A stretch of DNA of 64,000 nt from Ahaetulla prasina. Lineage: Eukaryota > Chordata > Lepidosauria > Squamata > Colubridae. Shown piece after piece: positions 43,888-55,041 of the stretch. Position numbers and translations under genes: made by a program. The stretch is taken from positions 96,895,825 to 96,959,824 of the forward strand of contig NC_080543.1 in NCBI RefSeq assembly GCF_028640845.1, written 5' to 3'. How positions within the stretch are numbered: position 1 is the stretch's first letter; each line of letters begins with the position of its first letter. Below the pieces are notes generated by a model. That model was not told the origin of the DNA, made no database searches, and worked only from the letters and a program-made list of their open reading frames with translations.

Positions 43888-45672
43888 CAGGGGTAAATTG
43901 CTACCGGTTCGCTCCAATTCAGGTGAACCGGTAGTGATAAAAACTACCAGTTCAGGCAAACCAATAGTTAGCTACCAGTTTGGTTGAACCGACAGTTTAA
44001 AAAGCTATTGGTTCCTCTGAACCGGTATTTCCAACAATCAGATGTCCACTGCAGTTTAGCTTTGCTAGAAAGCAGGAAATCCTGCTTTCTAGTGAAGCTA
44101 AATCGCGTGGCACAGCTGATTCCCCCCTCACTTCTTCTTTTTTATAATTTTTTTTTATTTTTAACACACAAAAAAACATAAAAAACTCATCAAACCAGTT
44201 ACAATGTGCTGGTGTGGTGTTTACATATCTTCTTGTGCAACCTCAAAATAGACATCTCTTTCGTACAGATATCTTATAGTATCTAGGTCTTTTATTCAAT
44301 CTAGGTCTTTTCTAACATATCTTTCCTTCTAACCAGTAATAAAATAAATCCCATATTTTGTAATATTGTTTATCTTCCTCTTCTCTAATTTCAAATGTCA
44401 ATTTACTCATCTCTGCACATTCTATCATTTTCCTAATAATTTCATCTTGCGAAGGTAATTTCTCGTTTTTCCAATTTTTAGCAAACACAATCCTGGCTGC
44501 TGTAATGATATTCACAATCAAGTATTTTACATCTCTAGTATATATTTCAGGTATAATTCCCAACAAAAAAACTTCTGGCTTACAGTCAATATGTTTTTTG
44601 ATCATTTTCTCCAACCACGTGTGTAGTTTAATCCAATATCTTTTCGCTTCAACACATGTCCACCACATATGGTAATATGATCCAGGTGTCTGATGACACT
44701 TCCAACATTTTTCAGATTTATCCTTGAACATTTTACCAATTCTTGTCGGGGGTAGATGCCACCTGTAAAACATCTTATATAAATTCTCTTTATATGCTGT
44801 AGACATTGTCATTTTATAGTACATCCATAATTTCTGCCATGCCTTTAAATCTATCCCATACCCAAAGTTCTTCCCCCAAGCTATCATTGTCTCTTTTATT
44901 TGTTCTTCTTCCAATTTAACCTCTAGTAAATATCCATACAATTTCCTAATCAAGTTGTCATCTGAACCTGTTAAAATCTTATAAAGACTCATTATATTGT
45001 TATAGAAGCCTTCCATTTTAGAATCTTTATCATATCTGGATCGTATTTGCAAATAAGAAAACCCATTCATTGTTATGCCTTCTGCCTCTAATTCTAGCTT
45101 AATTTTTAACTCACCCTTTTCATTCAACAATTCATTGTACCTAACAATTTGTTCCTTTCTAAATGTTATTGGATATGAGACTGCCTCAATAGATGATACC
45201 CAAATTGGAATTTTTTAAAAATAACCTTTCTTTATCTTCTCCCAATTTAATAACAACATCTCTCTAACTAAATGTCTTCTAAAATATCCCTGTGTTTTAG
45301 CTTAAACAACCCGGTTCAGGCAAATCAGTAGTTACCTACCAGTTTGGGCGAACCGGTAGTTAGCTCCTAGTTTGGTTGAACCGACAGTTTAAAAAGCTAC
45401 CGGTTCCTCTGAACCGGTATTTCCAACAATCAGCTGCCCAGTGCAGTGTAGCTTTGCTAGAAAACAGGAAATCCTGCTTTCTAGAAAAGCTAAATCGCTG
45501 GGCACAGCTGATTCCCCCCTCACTTCTACTTACCTTCCGAAGACTTGTTTTGGTGCATACTGCGCATTTATACGTATATGCAGAATGTGCATTTGGTGTG
45601 CACTGTGCATGCACATGCACCATTTGGTGTGCAGTGCGCATGTTTGGCCAGCAAACCAGTTCAGATTTCACC
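43888..45672. mobile_element. hAT-like element carrying an internal duplication and an L1
   Basis: The left end CAGGGGTAAATTGCTACCGG is like that of the 19445 element, and the right end is ...gatttcacc. It is flanked by actagac (43881-43887, 45673-45679). The same CR1 sequence resumes on the far side, which confirms the insertion. About 220 bp at 43915-44135 are repeated at 45330-45535, with an L1 between. The right end lacks the final CCTG expected of the inverted repeat. Confidence 0.65.
44131..45303 (-). mobile_element. 5'-truncated L1 (different subfamily)
   Basis: The poly(A) complement lies at 44135-44165. The minus-strand open frame 45130-44312 (272 residues) is the ORF2 C-terminal part, with KMFYRWHLPPTRIGKMF, CWKCHQTPGSYYHMWWTC and NIITAARIVFAKNWK. 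It is clearly diverged from L1-A and L1-B and close to the + strand copy at 51186. No target duplication was found. Confidence 0.88.
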
Positions 45673-45679
45673 ACTAGAC

Positions 45680-45775
45680 AGGACAGCCACTTGTTTCAAA
45701 TTTTAATGGGTCTCCTGCTTGAGCAGGAGGTTGGACTAGAAGATCTCCAAGGTCTCTTCAAGCTCTATTCTGATT
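45680..45775 (+). mobile_element. CR1 3'-end remnant, right half
   Basis: ggtctcctgcttgagcagga and ggttggactagaagatctcc complete the CR1 tail begun at 43790, then (attg)n-like sequence follows. Confidence 0.8.
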
Positions 45776-45815
45776 GATTGATCGATTAATTCCCTGATTG
45801 CAAAAGTAGAGTTTT

Positions 45816-46190
45816 ATTTTATTTATTTATTTAGTCAAACAGTATATATAAGCATAAGCATGAAATAACTATACAATATAAAAGCATATATATAAATATA
45901 AGTATGTAATGACTATATTAATTGGATATAATGAAAGGAAACAATAGGACAGGAATGGTAGGCACGCTTGTGCTCTTATGTACGCCCCTTACACACCTTT
46001 TAGAAATGGGGTGAGGTCAATAGTAGACAGTTTTTGGTTGAAGCTTTGGGGATTTTGGGAAGAGACCACAGAGTCAGGTAGTTTATTCCAAGCATTAACA
46101 ACTCTGTTACTGAAGTCATATTTTCTGCAATCAAGATTGGAGCGGTTAACATTAAGTTTAATTAAAAAGGATCCTACCCTGTGATCCTTT
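45816..46190 (-). mobile_element. L3/CR1-type LINE C-terminal fragment
   Basis: On the minus strand, 46175-45985 translates to FSNRVVNAWNKLPDSVVSSQ and following residues, the conserved VVNxWNxLP end of a CR1/L3-group ORF. The A+T-rich 3' UTR lies at 45816-45970. Confidence 0.7.
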
Positions 46191-46269
46191 TTGTTATAGA
46201 GTTTTGAGTCTTATTTTTAAATACCTAATTTTAGATGGTTTAGCTTATCAGAATTATTGGATGTCTAGA

Positions 46270-46460
46270 CAGAAACCCAGATGGGTGACCTTGGGCCAGT
46301 CATTTTTTCTCAACCCTAAGAAGGAAGAAATAACAAACCTGTACTGAAGTCTTGCCAAAAAAACAACCACCCGACTCTTCCAGGCTTATCCAGGCTGGAA
46401 TGGAACAACTAGTCATTGCCACCTGGCCATGGGACAAGTCATCCTGGGCAATTTGCCAAA
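46270..46460 (+). mobile_element. Sauria-type SINE fragment
   Basis: gggtgaccttgggccagtca and gaagtcttgccaaaaaaaca are shared with 54160-54260. The tRNA-like head is missing. Confidence 0.65.
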
Positions 46461-46562
46461 GGGGCATGAGCCATGAGCCTGGGCATTCTCCTCTGGTTTC
46501 CAAAGCTGGCCTGGCCTGAGTGAGGTGAACACAGACACACTGATATACTGACACAGAGACAC

Positions 46563-47101
46563 CAGCACAGTCACATCCTGTTCTGACCCAGCTCCCCAAA
46601 CACGACAAACCCTCTGAAGTTAACTCAAAGATTCCTTTATTAGGAGCATCAGCAGCCCCGACAAAAAGTTTCTCTCTCACTGCAGGCTAACAAGTCCATC
46701 TTTCTGGAAGATGAATAGTTGTCTGCCACATCTATTCATCTTCATCCCTGTCTTTTATCCCCAGAGCTAGGGTGGGACTTTGCTAGCAGTGGTGGCTCTT
46801 CTTTCCCAAGGATCGGTGCACAGATTTCTACGGTTCTCCTCTCCTCTGCCTTCTGTGCATCTGCGCATCAGGCACTGGACCCAGCTGTTCCTCCTCTTCT
46901 TCATCAGCCACCTCCAGACCTGGGGGCTGTTAACTCTCCATCTGAGGGCTGACGGATGGCCCAGGCTCTGCATCTGTATATCTCTCTGCCAGTTCCATTC
47001 TCTCTTCCCCCTTGGAGCTCTCAGGTTGCCTTGACGCTGACTCCCACAGCTCCTCCTCCTCTGATTCGGCTGCTGGAGGGGCTGATGGTTGACAGGCCAC
47101 A
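46563..47101 (-). mobile_element. Solo LTR-like element
   Basis: On the minus strand it begins TGTTGTGGCCTGTC and contains a TATA-like ggggataaaagacagg and an AATAAA signal (cctaataaaggaatc). acacagagacac occurs on both sides (46551-46562, 47102-47113), longer than a normal LTR target duplication and perhaps partly chance. The open frames here are not gene-like. Confidence 0.55.
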
Positions 47102-47149
47102 ACACAGAGACACAGACATACCCCATTGCATGCTTGGGGACTTTTATCA

Positions 47150-47225
47150 GCTTCTCTTCTCTTCTCTTCTCTTCTCTTCTCTTCTCTTCTCTTCTCTTCT
47201 CTTCTCTTCTCTTCTCTTCTCTTCT
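47150..47225. repeat. (TCTTC)n pentanucleotide microsatellite
   Basis: About fifteen cttct/tcttc units are present. The minus-strand (REEK)n reading is an artefact. Confidence 0.96.
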
Positions 47226-49327
47226 AAGGGACAGGAAAAAAGGAAAGGTGACAATTCCCAAATGACAGTATCTAATGTGGGGGAGGGGGATGAAACATGC
47301 TTGATGAAGGGTGCCAATGCTTTGGAGCATTATGTACAATACAACATTACATTGTAAATGGATTTATAGTTGTACAAGATGTTGCAAGTTCAAGTCTCCT
47401 TCAGCAAATGAAGCTTTTAAAACCCATATGAAGAAGGTTGGACAGAAAGAGTAAGAACAATTCCCTTTTTCATTGAGCTATTAGAGCAAACTGACTGCTA
47501 TGTATGTCACTTTAAGTCTAATAACAAATAAACAAACAGCAAATATGAGCCTGAAGGAGGCAACTCACTCAATCATAGAATTGGAAATGCTTTTTTGTCC
47601 ACCTTCCATTAGTGCATGAAAATGCTTCTCCTGCATCTTTAAGAAGTGGCCTTCCTCTATAACAGTTAGAGTTTGCTGATATTTGTCTGGGAAACTCAGT
47701 CCCAAAGTGACCATATATAGGTGATAGAACTGATATTGCTGAATTTATACTGATCCTGATTTCTTTCTTAATGCAGCTATATTTCATGCTATTATTAGGT
47801 CTATTTTGATGTTTTAATTCACTAATCACTAATAACAGTTGCATTTAAGTGTGCAAACTTTGAGATAAAATGATGATGATAATAAAAATAAACAGAATTC
47901 AACAAACATACAAAACCGGAATGTCTTAAAGAGCCAAGGTCACAGCCATTAACATTTCTGACACAGGAAAATGTTTGTATGGGATTAATGACTCATTAGA
48001 ATAATAAGAAATGGATTCTGCAGATGAAGTAAAGGTGGAGAAATATCAAAAATTTGCCACTCTTAAAGGCACAATATAGGCTTTAACAGTGGCTCTCATC
48101 TGTGTTCTGTTGAATTTATCCCTTATTGAACACAAGCAATGTTTAGATACTTTTCTCCAATTTAAACTCTCAACTTCTCTATACACCATACAGAGTGAGA
48201 AAAGGAGAGAAATGGGTACAAACCATTCAAATCTTCAGCAGCCCCCTTATTCCAAGTAACAACCAAGACCTTGGATTGACCATGCAGCAGACCTACATGG
48301 CTAGTCCCATTTCCCCTTGAAACTGTTCAGCAATCAGTCAGCTGGAGCAATCTGGACATCTATCCATCTGTCCAGTCCCTGTGCTGAGTCATAGCACTGG
48401 AGAATCCCTAGGAAATCAGGGTCTGATCTGACCATGAAAAGGAATTAGCATAAGTTCTCCCAATTTCAGATCACCTGCCAGTTCTCTGACAGGAGTACTA
48501 ACTCAGAAGTCAGGCTCCAGATGATCTGAATTGTCATGATTATCATGGAAGTCCTGAACTCCTGAGCCACCTCAGACTCCATTCTCCAAGGAGGTCAGAC
48601 AAGGAGGTTGTAGTACAGCAATAATGTAGGTAAAATAACAATAGTCCCAGCTGATCCTTAGACCCCAACAGATTCTCACAATTGGGAATCTGTTGGGCAG
48701 AGTCCCCAAAAGCCACAAGGGATTTCCTGATAACAATCACTAGACCCCCATCTTCCCAAACACATATGCACAAACCCAATTAGCCCACCTTCATCCCCAA
48801 AACAGTAATCCCATATCCATATTTGTGCCCCTCAATTCCAGGACCAAGACCCTCTCATTGTCTTTACCAACATTCTTGGGGGGTGACCATGGCATGAATG
48901 AGTATCTGAAGGAAATTCTGTCAAGGAAGAGCTGGTATACCAGATCAATCTAGGCACGGGCCCTCCTGGTTACAGGTGTCACCTTCTGATTGAGCAGTAG
49001 CTGCAAGTCCAGGAGAACCCACATGTTGGCTACCATTCCTGAATAGGGGACTGCACCCCCATCCAAGGCAAATGGAGGAAATATTGTCAATCTGGGGGTC
49101 AAACAGTCAAAGCCACTCAGTCTTGCTTGCATTGAACTGGTCACTTCCTCCCCATCCAGATGCAAACAATCTTGAGGTACTGGGTTAGTAGATTGACAGC
49201 TTCATCTGCACAGGGTTGAGATGTAGAGCTGGGTGTCATTTGCATACTGATAACAGATAATCTAGCTGGTTTTTCCACTTCAAAGGCTACAAGGTTGGAA
49301 TATAGTTCTTAAGATCAGAATGCTTCA
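47226..49327 (+). repeat. Segmental duplication block C, left part
   Basis: 47230-47730 aligns with 14220-14720, 47860-48740 with 15330-16450, and 49132-49320 with 16479-16990, 17390-17530 and 10797-10980. No exon 1 copy is found after it. The block is cut by a CR1 at 49328 and resumes at about 50991. Confidence 0.78.
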
Positions 49328-50990
49328 CATTAACATAACATAACATAACATCAAAGTTGGAAGGGACCTTGGAGGCCTTCTAGTCCAACCCCCTGCCCAG
49401 GTAGGAAACCCTACACCATCTCAGTCAGATGGTTATCCAACATTTTCTTAAAAATTTCCAGTGTTGGAGCATTCACAACTTCTGAAGGCAAGTCGTTCCA
49501 CTTATTAATTGTTCTAACTGTCAGGAAATTTCTCCTTAGTTCTAAGTTGCTTCTTTCTTTGATCAGTTTCCACCCATTGCTTCTTGTTCTACCCTCAGGT
49601 GCTTTGGAGAACAGCCCGACTCCCTCTTCTTTGTGGCAGCCCCTGAGATATTGGAACACAGCTATCATGTCTCCCCTAGTCCTTCTTTTTGTTAAACTAG
49701 ACATACCCAGTTCCTGCAACCGTTCTTCATATGTTTTATCCTCCAGTCCCCTAATCATCTTTGTTGCTCTTCTCTGCACTCTTTCTAGAGTCTCAACATC
49801 TTTTTTACATCGTGGCGACCAAAACTGGATGCAATATTCCAAGTGTGGCCTTACCAAGGCATTATAAAGTGGTACTAACACTTCACGTGATCTTGATTCT
49901 ATCCTCTGTTTATGCAGCCCAGAACTGTGTTGGCTTTTTAACAGCTGCTGCACACTGCTGGCTCATATCTAAATGGTTATCCACTAGGACTCCAAGATCC
50001 CTCTCACAGGTACTACTATTGAGCAAGGTACCACATATACGGTACTGGTGCATTTTGTTTTTGGCCTAAATGTAGAACCTTACTTTTTCACTGTTGAATT
50101 TCATTTTGTTAGATAGCGCCCAATGTTCAAGTCTGTCAAGATCTTTCTGTAACTTGAGCCTATCTTCTGGAGTGTTGGCTATTCCTGCCAGCTTGGTGTC
50201 ATCTGCAAATTTGATGAGTTCCCCATCTATCCCTCGTCCAAGTCATTGATGAAGATGTTGAAGAGTACTGGGCCTAAAACAGAGCCTTGGGGTACTCCAC
50301 TGCATACTTCCTCCATGTGGATGTAGTTCCGTTGAGGACTACACGTTGAGTGCGGTTGGTCAGCCAATTACGAATCCATCTGGTGGTGGTGCTGTCTAAC
50401 CCACATTTTCTACTTTATCTAGTAGTAGGTTATGGTCTACTTTATCAAATGCTTTACTGAAGTCCAAGTAAATTATATCGACAGCATTCCTCTGGTCTAC
50501 TAATTTTGTCATTTTGTCAAAGAATGCGATAAGATTAGTCTGGCATGATCTGTTTTTGACAAACCCATGTTGGCTTTTGGTTATTACTTTGTTTGCTTCT
50601 AGGTGTTTGGTGATTCGTTGCTTGATTATCTTTTCCAGAATCTTCCCCGGTATTGAGGTCAGACTGATAGGTCTGTAGTTTCCTGGATCTGTTTTTTTTT
50701 CCTTTTTTGAAGATGGGAACTACATCAGCTCTTTTCCAGTCCTCTGGCAGCTCCCCTGTGCTCCAGGATCTTTGAAAGATATAGTTCAGTGGTTCTGAGA
50801 TCACGTCTGCCAGTTCCTTCAGAACCTTGGGGTGTAATCCATCCAGTCCTGGTGATTTGAACTCGTCTAGGGTAGACAGGTGTTCACTTACCATTTTCTT
50901 CCCTATTTTAACTTGTGTTTCTAATCTGTTTTTTGTAGTGCTGTTTTTGATAGGTTGGATTGTTTTTTCCTTTTGTGTAAATTTAGATGA
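49328..50990 (-). mobile_element. CR1 LINE, 5'-truncated (about 1.66 kb)
   Basis: The 3' end at left carries a short (TAACA)n tail (49331-49351), and then the conserved CR1 3' sequence follows. ORF pieces on the minus strand are given below. No target duplication is expected or seen. It separates two parts of duplication block C. Confidence 0.93.
49411..50894 (-). pseudogene. CR1 ORF2 (reverse transcriptase C-terminal part), disrupted
   Basis: 50894-50535 holds the start of the reverse transcriptase (FKSPGLDGLHPKVLKELADV, WKRADVVPIFKKG) and breaks after the KKG segment. 50530-49960 contains further reverse transcriptase sequence in mixed frames. 49953-49411 is open for 180 residues with VRPHLEYCIQFWSP, VQRRATKMIRGLE, FQYLRGCHKEEG and NKWNDLPSEVV. 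The L1-like endonuclease region is absent. Confidence 0.9.
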
Positions 50991-51185
50991 AGTATTAGAT
51001 GAAGTATTCTGGGTAAAATGTGAGTTGGCTGCTCTGCCCTCAATGTATCACACACATCAACATGTAGTATTCTAAATATTTGTATTGATTAAATGAAAGC
51101 AGGGACATCAGTAAAGAGTCAGCGAACAAACTAGTGAACTCAATTTCTTTAGCTCTGCAATAGGGAGAAATAGATATTCAGATAC
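50991..51185 (+). repeat. Segmental duplication block C, right part
   Basis: attctgggtaaaatgtgagt, cctcaatgtatcacacacat and the following aaagagtcagcgaacaaact align with 11030-11150, 16950-17050 and 17560-17700. Confidence 0.72.
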
Positions 51186-52056
51186 TACAGATATTTATGG
51201 CTTGTATGATTCAGTGGGCAAGGAATTTTGGATATAATGTGATGCTTGAGCAATGGGAAAATATGTGGATGAAGGGTTTAAAATTTACATTAAATTATAA
51301 TCTAAAAGAGAATTTCTATAAGATGATGTGTCATTGGTATTTAACACCAAATAAATTATCCAAGATGTATAAAGGCATGTCAAATGAATGTTGGAAATGT
51401 AAAAATAAAGAAGGGACTTTTTATTATCTATGGTGGACATGTGATAAAGCAAAAAATTTTTGGAGTATGATTCATATTTTAATTCAGAAAATTCTGAAAA
51501 TGGAGATAAAAATGAAACCAATTTTTTTCCTTTTGGGTCTAATGGAAAAAAAACTGGAGAAATAACATGTTTTTTGTTACTTTGTTACTATATATGTTGA
51601 CAGCAGCAAGACTATTGTACGTGCAAAAATGGAAGGACACTTTGATTCCTACCATGGAAGAATGGTTGCAGAAGTTGATGGAGTTGGTTGAAATAGCAAA
51701 ACTGACTATTTTGATTAAAAAGAACATAAGTACTTTTGTTTCCACATGGAGACCGCTTCTGAATTTGTGCTTAATGTGGAAAATAATGTAACTCTGACTT
51801 TGGGTTTTATAGATTAGACTGATAGATCTTTATAGAAATGGCTTGTTCATACTATTATGGAAAAGCAAAAAGCTGTGATTTAATGTTAATGCCTTATTTT
51901 ACCGTAACAGAGAGAGTCAGAAGTCAATGCTTCTTTTTCTCCCGCCCCCATCTTTCTTCACTTCACTTTCCCTTTTCCCCTCCCCCTCAATGTTCTTCTA
52001 TTTACTTTTGTATTTTATAATACTCTATAACTTAATTAAAAATGTTTTTTTAAAAA
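51186..52056 (+). mobile_element. 5'-truncated L1, + strand
   Basis: The open frames 51197-51565 and 51567-51791 are the C-terminal part of ORF2 (NFYKMMCHWYLTPNKLSKMY, CWKCKNKEGTFYYLWWTC, LTAARLLYVQKWKD), separated by a frame change near 51560. The 3' UTR and an A-rich tail end at about 52056. Confidence 0.88.
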
Positions 52057-52464
52057 AAGAACTGTAACTGTTTACTGTTTTAATGAAACAAACCATACAA
52101 TATTTTTTGGGTCATACTTTTTTCTCAGAGAATTTTTTTCTTTTTTCTCCTCTCCTTTTCTTCTGTTTTCTCCTCTTTCTGGCAAAGTATGCATCTTCAT
52201 AATTATCGTCTTCGTGTTTTGCTCCTTTTCTTCCTCTTTTTTGTTACTAATTAGAAAGCAATTAATATTAAATAAAAAGACAACTCTTGAAAGGGTTGGT
52301 TTTTTTAAAAATACAAATGTGGCTCTTTCCAGGTATTTCCACAATAAATATCCTAAACAAACCAAGCACACTAGAGGGATATAATTTTACTAGCTACCAT
52401 CTGTGTTGTAATATTTATTTATTTATTTGTTTGTTTGTTTATTACATTTATATGCCATCCAGTC

Positions 52465-52534
52465 TCACTGGGATGCAGACGCTGTTGGGTGCCTATGTGG
52501 GGTTAAAGATCCTGAAAGTGGAATGGAGGGATAG
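52465..52534 (+). pseudogene. ASMT: ASMT exon 2 copy, first half replaced
   Basis: Only the last part remains (SLTGMQTLLGAYVGLKILKV then EW). It keeps the glutamate codon lost at 31800. The first half of the exon is replaced by a (TTTA)n/(TTTG)n tail of a SINE or LINE at 52415-52458. The donor gt is changed to at (aaag|atgatc). Confidence 0.85.
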
Positions 52535-52968
52535 CAAAGATGATCCTGTTACCAGGGAGGAAGCAGTTACAGTTGTTTTTAAAATGAACACATGGCAATC
52601 TTTTCCAAAAAGTTAGCACTTTCTGGTCATTCTTTTCTCATTCTTCTTTTGATTAAGTCATTGTAAAGGAATTATACATGGCTAACGAGTTTTGCTTACT
52701 AATTCGTTTTTGTTATAAATGTTAAAGCTAGAGAACTCAGCCAATCTGCCAGCCCGTGACTTATTTCAACATTGTCAGCAGCCGTTTTTGGAATGCCAGA
52801 TCAAATGTTTTGGATTTTATGACTGAAATAAATGGGAATAAACTGAAACTATAACTATAAGAATAAATTAAAGTTCACTTAATGAACTTTATGCTTTGCT
52901 CATCTCAAAAGTATAAGGAATTCAGAAATGGTGTTTTGAAGCAATTTATAATATGCTTTCATTTTCAG

Positions 52969-53098
52969 ACCTTTATGGAAACACAAAATTTGCTGATCTC
53001 TTTCTGCCTAAACTAAGTCCAAAGTCTCAGTATTATTCCATGAAGTTCTGTTTGGAGCACACATATCTATAATTGCAGTACTTGCCTGAAATTGTGAG
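52969..53098 (+). pseudogene. ASMT: ASMT exon 3 copy
   Basis: It has the same 130-base length and the ttttcag acceptor as 32222-32351. It reads LYGNTKFADLFLPKLSPKSQ and then reaches an in-frame TAA, and the donor gtaag has become ctaag. A non-functional exon. Confidence 0.9.
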
Positions 53099-53141
53099 CT
53101 AAGGAGAGAGTGTTGGTGGAATAAAAACCTTTTCACCAGTG

Positions 53142-53210
53142 GTGGGATTCAACCAGTGTAATAACCGGTTCGTTGAGCACATGCTTCTTTTTTTTCTGTA
53201 TTAGGGATAT
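53142..53210. mobile_element. hAT/MITE end fragment
   Basis: CAGTGGTGGGATTCAACC followed by ataaccggttcg matches the start of the 57073 and 55740 elements. The right end is missing. Confidence 0.6.
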
Positions 53211-53737
53211 TTTAATAACCTTTCTCACTGACCAAGAATTACTTTTCAAAAGGGAAAACTGGTATCTACAACTAGAGCTAGGTCAACTACATCTCAATTG
53301 CTAGAATGTGCAGTAGAGGAACAAAGATGCTTTTATTCATTACCCAAAGAGCCTCCCAAACCCTTGTCCTGTGTTTTCTGTTGCTCAAATGTCACTCCAT
53401 AAGAATGTTGGACTATTTTGAGATCCTTCCAGGACAGATGATCCTGAAGCACATATTGACCTATTTAGCAGTTCTGGCCAGGAATTGTTCAGGGTATAAA
53501 GTGAGCATATAAATAATAACTGAGAATAATTCATGTAGGACTAATAATGCCATCACATTCAGTCCAGATATTTAATAACCTGCTTTTTTAAACCAGATAA
53601 TTAACTCAAAAGATTGCAGAAACCATAGCCACAAAATGAATAGTATAATTCCAACTTTATAGTCAGATGTTAATTAAATTGTATTTCATTTAGTTGTATG
53701 TCTGTTGATCATCTGCCAGTACAAATTTTAATTCTAG

Positions 53738-53876
53738 ATCAAATGAAGGTGCTGAACACCTTTTCAAGCCAACTCTGTTACTGTTGTTATTGTTGAATGA
53801 GAATTGGACTCTGTATGGAAAAGAAGTTGTATCTTCATTTGATCTTTTTGGTTTCAGCTCATTTATAATCTAGATG
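53738..53876 (+). pseudogene. ASMT: ASMT exon 5 copy
   Basis: It aligns with 43590-43708, with an extra 20 bases (a ttg-rich insertion at about 53775-53795) and an in-frame TAG near its end. Shared residues are LYGKEVVSSFDLFGF. The splice sites are still ag/gt. Confidence 0.88.
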
Positions 53877-54084
53877 GTAAGTACTACCGTAGAAGGTCTT
53901 CATTATGCTCCTTATTTGCAATTTAATGTGACATGGTACTCAGGTTCTATCAAACATGTAATTTTCTAGTTGTAAAAGGTAGAGTGAAGGATTCTATCCT
54001 GTGTCTTCCATCTCCTAGAATTTAAACATTGATTGTAAATATCAATTTTAAAATAAGTTATCTTATCAGTATTATCATGATCCA

Positions 54085-54325
54085 CAAAACAGCTTCAGTG
54101 TTGGGGTTAAAAGGAGCAGGCTAGAAACTGGAAAACCAAGAGTTGTGTTCCAGTCTCAGGCAGAAACCAATCTGGGTGACCTTTGGGCCAGTTATTTTCT
54201 CAGCTCTAGGAGGAGACTACGGCAAATCAGGTCTGAAATCTTGACAAGAAAACAGGAGGAATTTGTCCAGGCAGTTGCCAGGAGTCAAAATGTATCTGAA
54301 GGCACACAGAGAAAAAAATATATGT
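54085..54325 (+). mobile_element. Sauria-type SINE
   Basis: The order is tRNA-like head with gcaggctagaaactgg, then tctgggtgacctttgggcca, then ttgacaagaaaacaggagga and ccaggagtcaaaatgtatct. It is the most complete copy of the family in the window. Confidence 0.78.
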
Positions 54326-54329
54326 AAAA

Positions 54330-54906
54330 CATAATCGAATGTAGCATAGATCTACATTTACTATAGTGGAGTTTTTAGGAGAAAAGATCCTTGAATAGCT
54401 CGTATTAAGTCTGGAAAATGTTTTCATAGTCAGAATAGAAAAAAAAACCATAATTTATAAAACAGATACATTGCATAGAACTGTGAGCAATAATGGAACA
54501 GAGGAGATTGGATTAATTTCTGTTCAGATTTCATTACAGACACTTAGAATAAAAGTAAGATCTTTAGTTTTGATACAGCAAAGTAATCAGAGAAGTGATG
54601 CAAAGAATCACTGGATAAGAATGGAATGAAAAATAATATCTAATAGGATATATTTTCAAATAAATGAATTCCTTAGAAATAGTAAAAAGATAGTGACAAA
54701 AATGTAACAGTGTAGGACAATGAATCAGACAACATATTTTAATGAATAAATCACAATATTGTGCACCTGCTTAGCCCAACTATAGAAAACCTAAAGTGAT
54801 GGGGATAACTAAGAAATTTTAATAAATGTTATAGTAAATCATTACAAATGTTGACATACAGGATGTTTTTCTTACTTCCTTTTTAAGCATTTTGTTTTTC
54901 TTTAAG
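54330..54906 (+). other. ASMT intron 5, right end
   Basis: A+T-rich sequence with no recognised element. Confidence 0.55.
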
Positions 54907-55041
54907 GAAACAATGGTGGCTTAGCCAAGGAATTAATTTCAAAGTACCCAAATTGTACTGTGAAAGTTTTTGAACTTCCTGAAATTGTGGGAAAAAATAA
55001 TAATGCATTTTTAGATGATTCGCGGATCTCTTTCCATGAAG
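54907..55041 (+). CDS. ASMT: ASMT exon 6
   Basis: The acceptor is tttaag and the donor is GAAG|gtaata. With the last base of exon 5 it reads GNNGGLAKELISKYPNCTVK then VFELPEIVG, ending SFHEG. It carries the rest of SAM-binding motif I and motif II of the methyltransferase fold. The family's DLGGG.G loop is DLGGNNG here, with two glycine or alanine positions changed to asparagine. Length 135, phases 1 to 1. There is only one copy in the window. The next exon (DFFKD in the family) is not found before 64000. Confidence 0.9.

Larger units (their letters stand above)
52300..53900 (+). repeat. Duplicate of ASMT exon 2-5 region
   Basis: 52320-52400 aligns with 31130-31200, 52600-52960 with 31880-32220, 53190-53570 with 43020-43440, and 53640-53880 with 43500-43712. 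The transposons of the first copy (SINEs, BEL/Pao, Gypsy) are all absent here, so they inserted after the duplication. Conversely exon 4 and its surroundings are missing. Confidence 0.88.
18825..55041 (+). pseudogene. ASMT: Acetylserotonin O-methyltransferase gene, exons 1-6 (3' part outside window), frame broken
   Basis: ASMT transfers a methyl group from S-adenosylmethionine to N-acetylserotonin, the last step of melatonin synthesis in the pineal and retina. Six exons in the order and phase of vertebrate ASMT are present: 18825-18932, 31648-31821, 32222-32351, 33857-33925, 43590-43708 and 54907-55041. Every intron has GT...AG ends. Together they cover the N-terminal dimerisation domain and the start of the methyltransferase fold. 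The remaining C-terminal exons (DFFKD onward) are not in the window. Exon 2 has lost one base, so splicing as drawn reads exon 3 out of frame and stops within it. A dead duplicate of exons 2, 3 and 5 sits in intron 5. The gene is either a young pseudogene or carries an assembly error in exon 2. Confidence 0.85.

Noticed and set aside
46767..47339. 190-residue minus-strand frame with (REEK)n
   Set aside because: Its middle is the (TCTTC)n microsatellite and the rest is an LTR. No domain or start context supports a gene.
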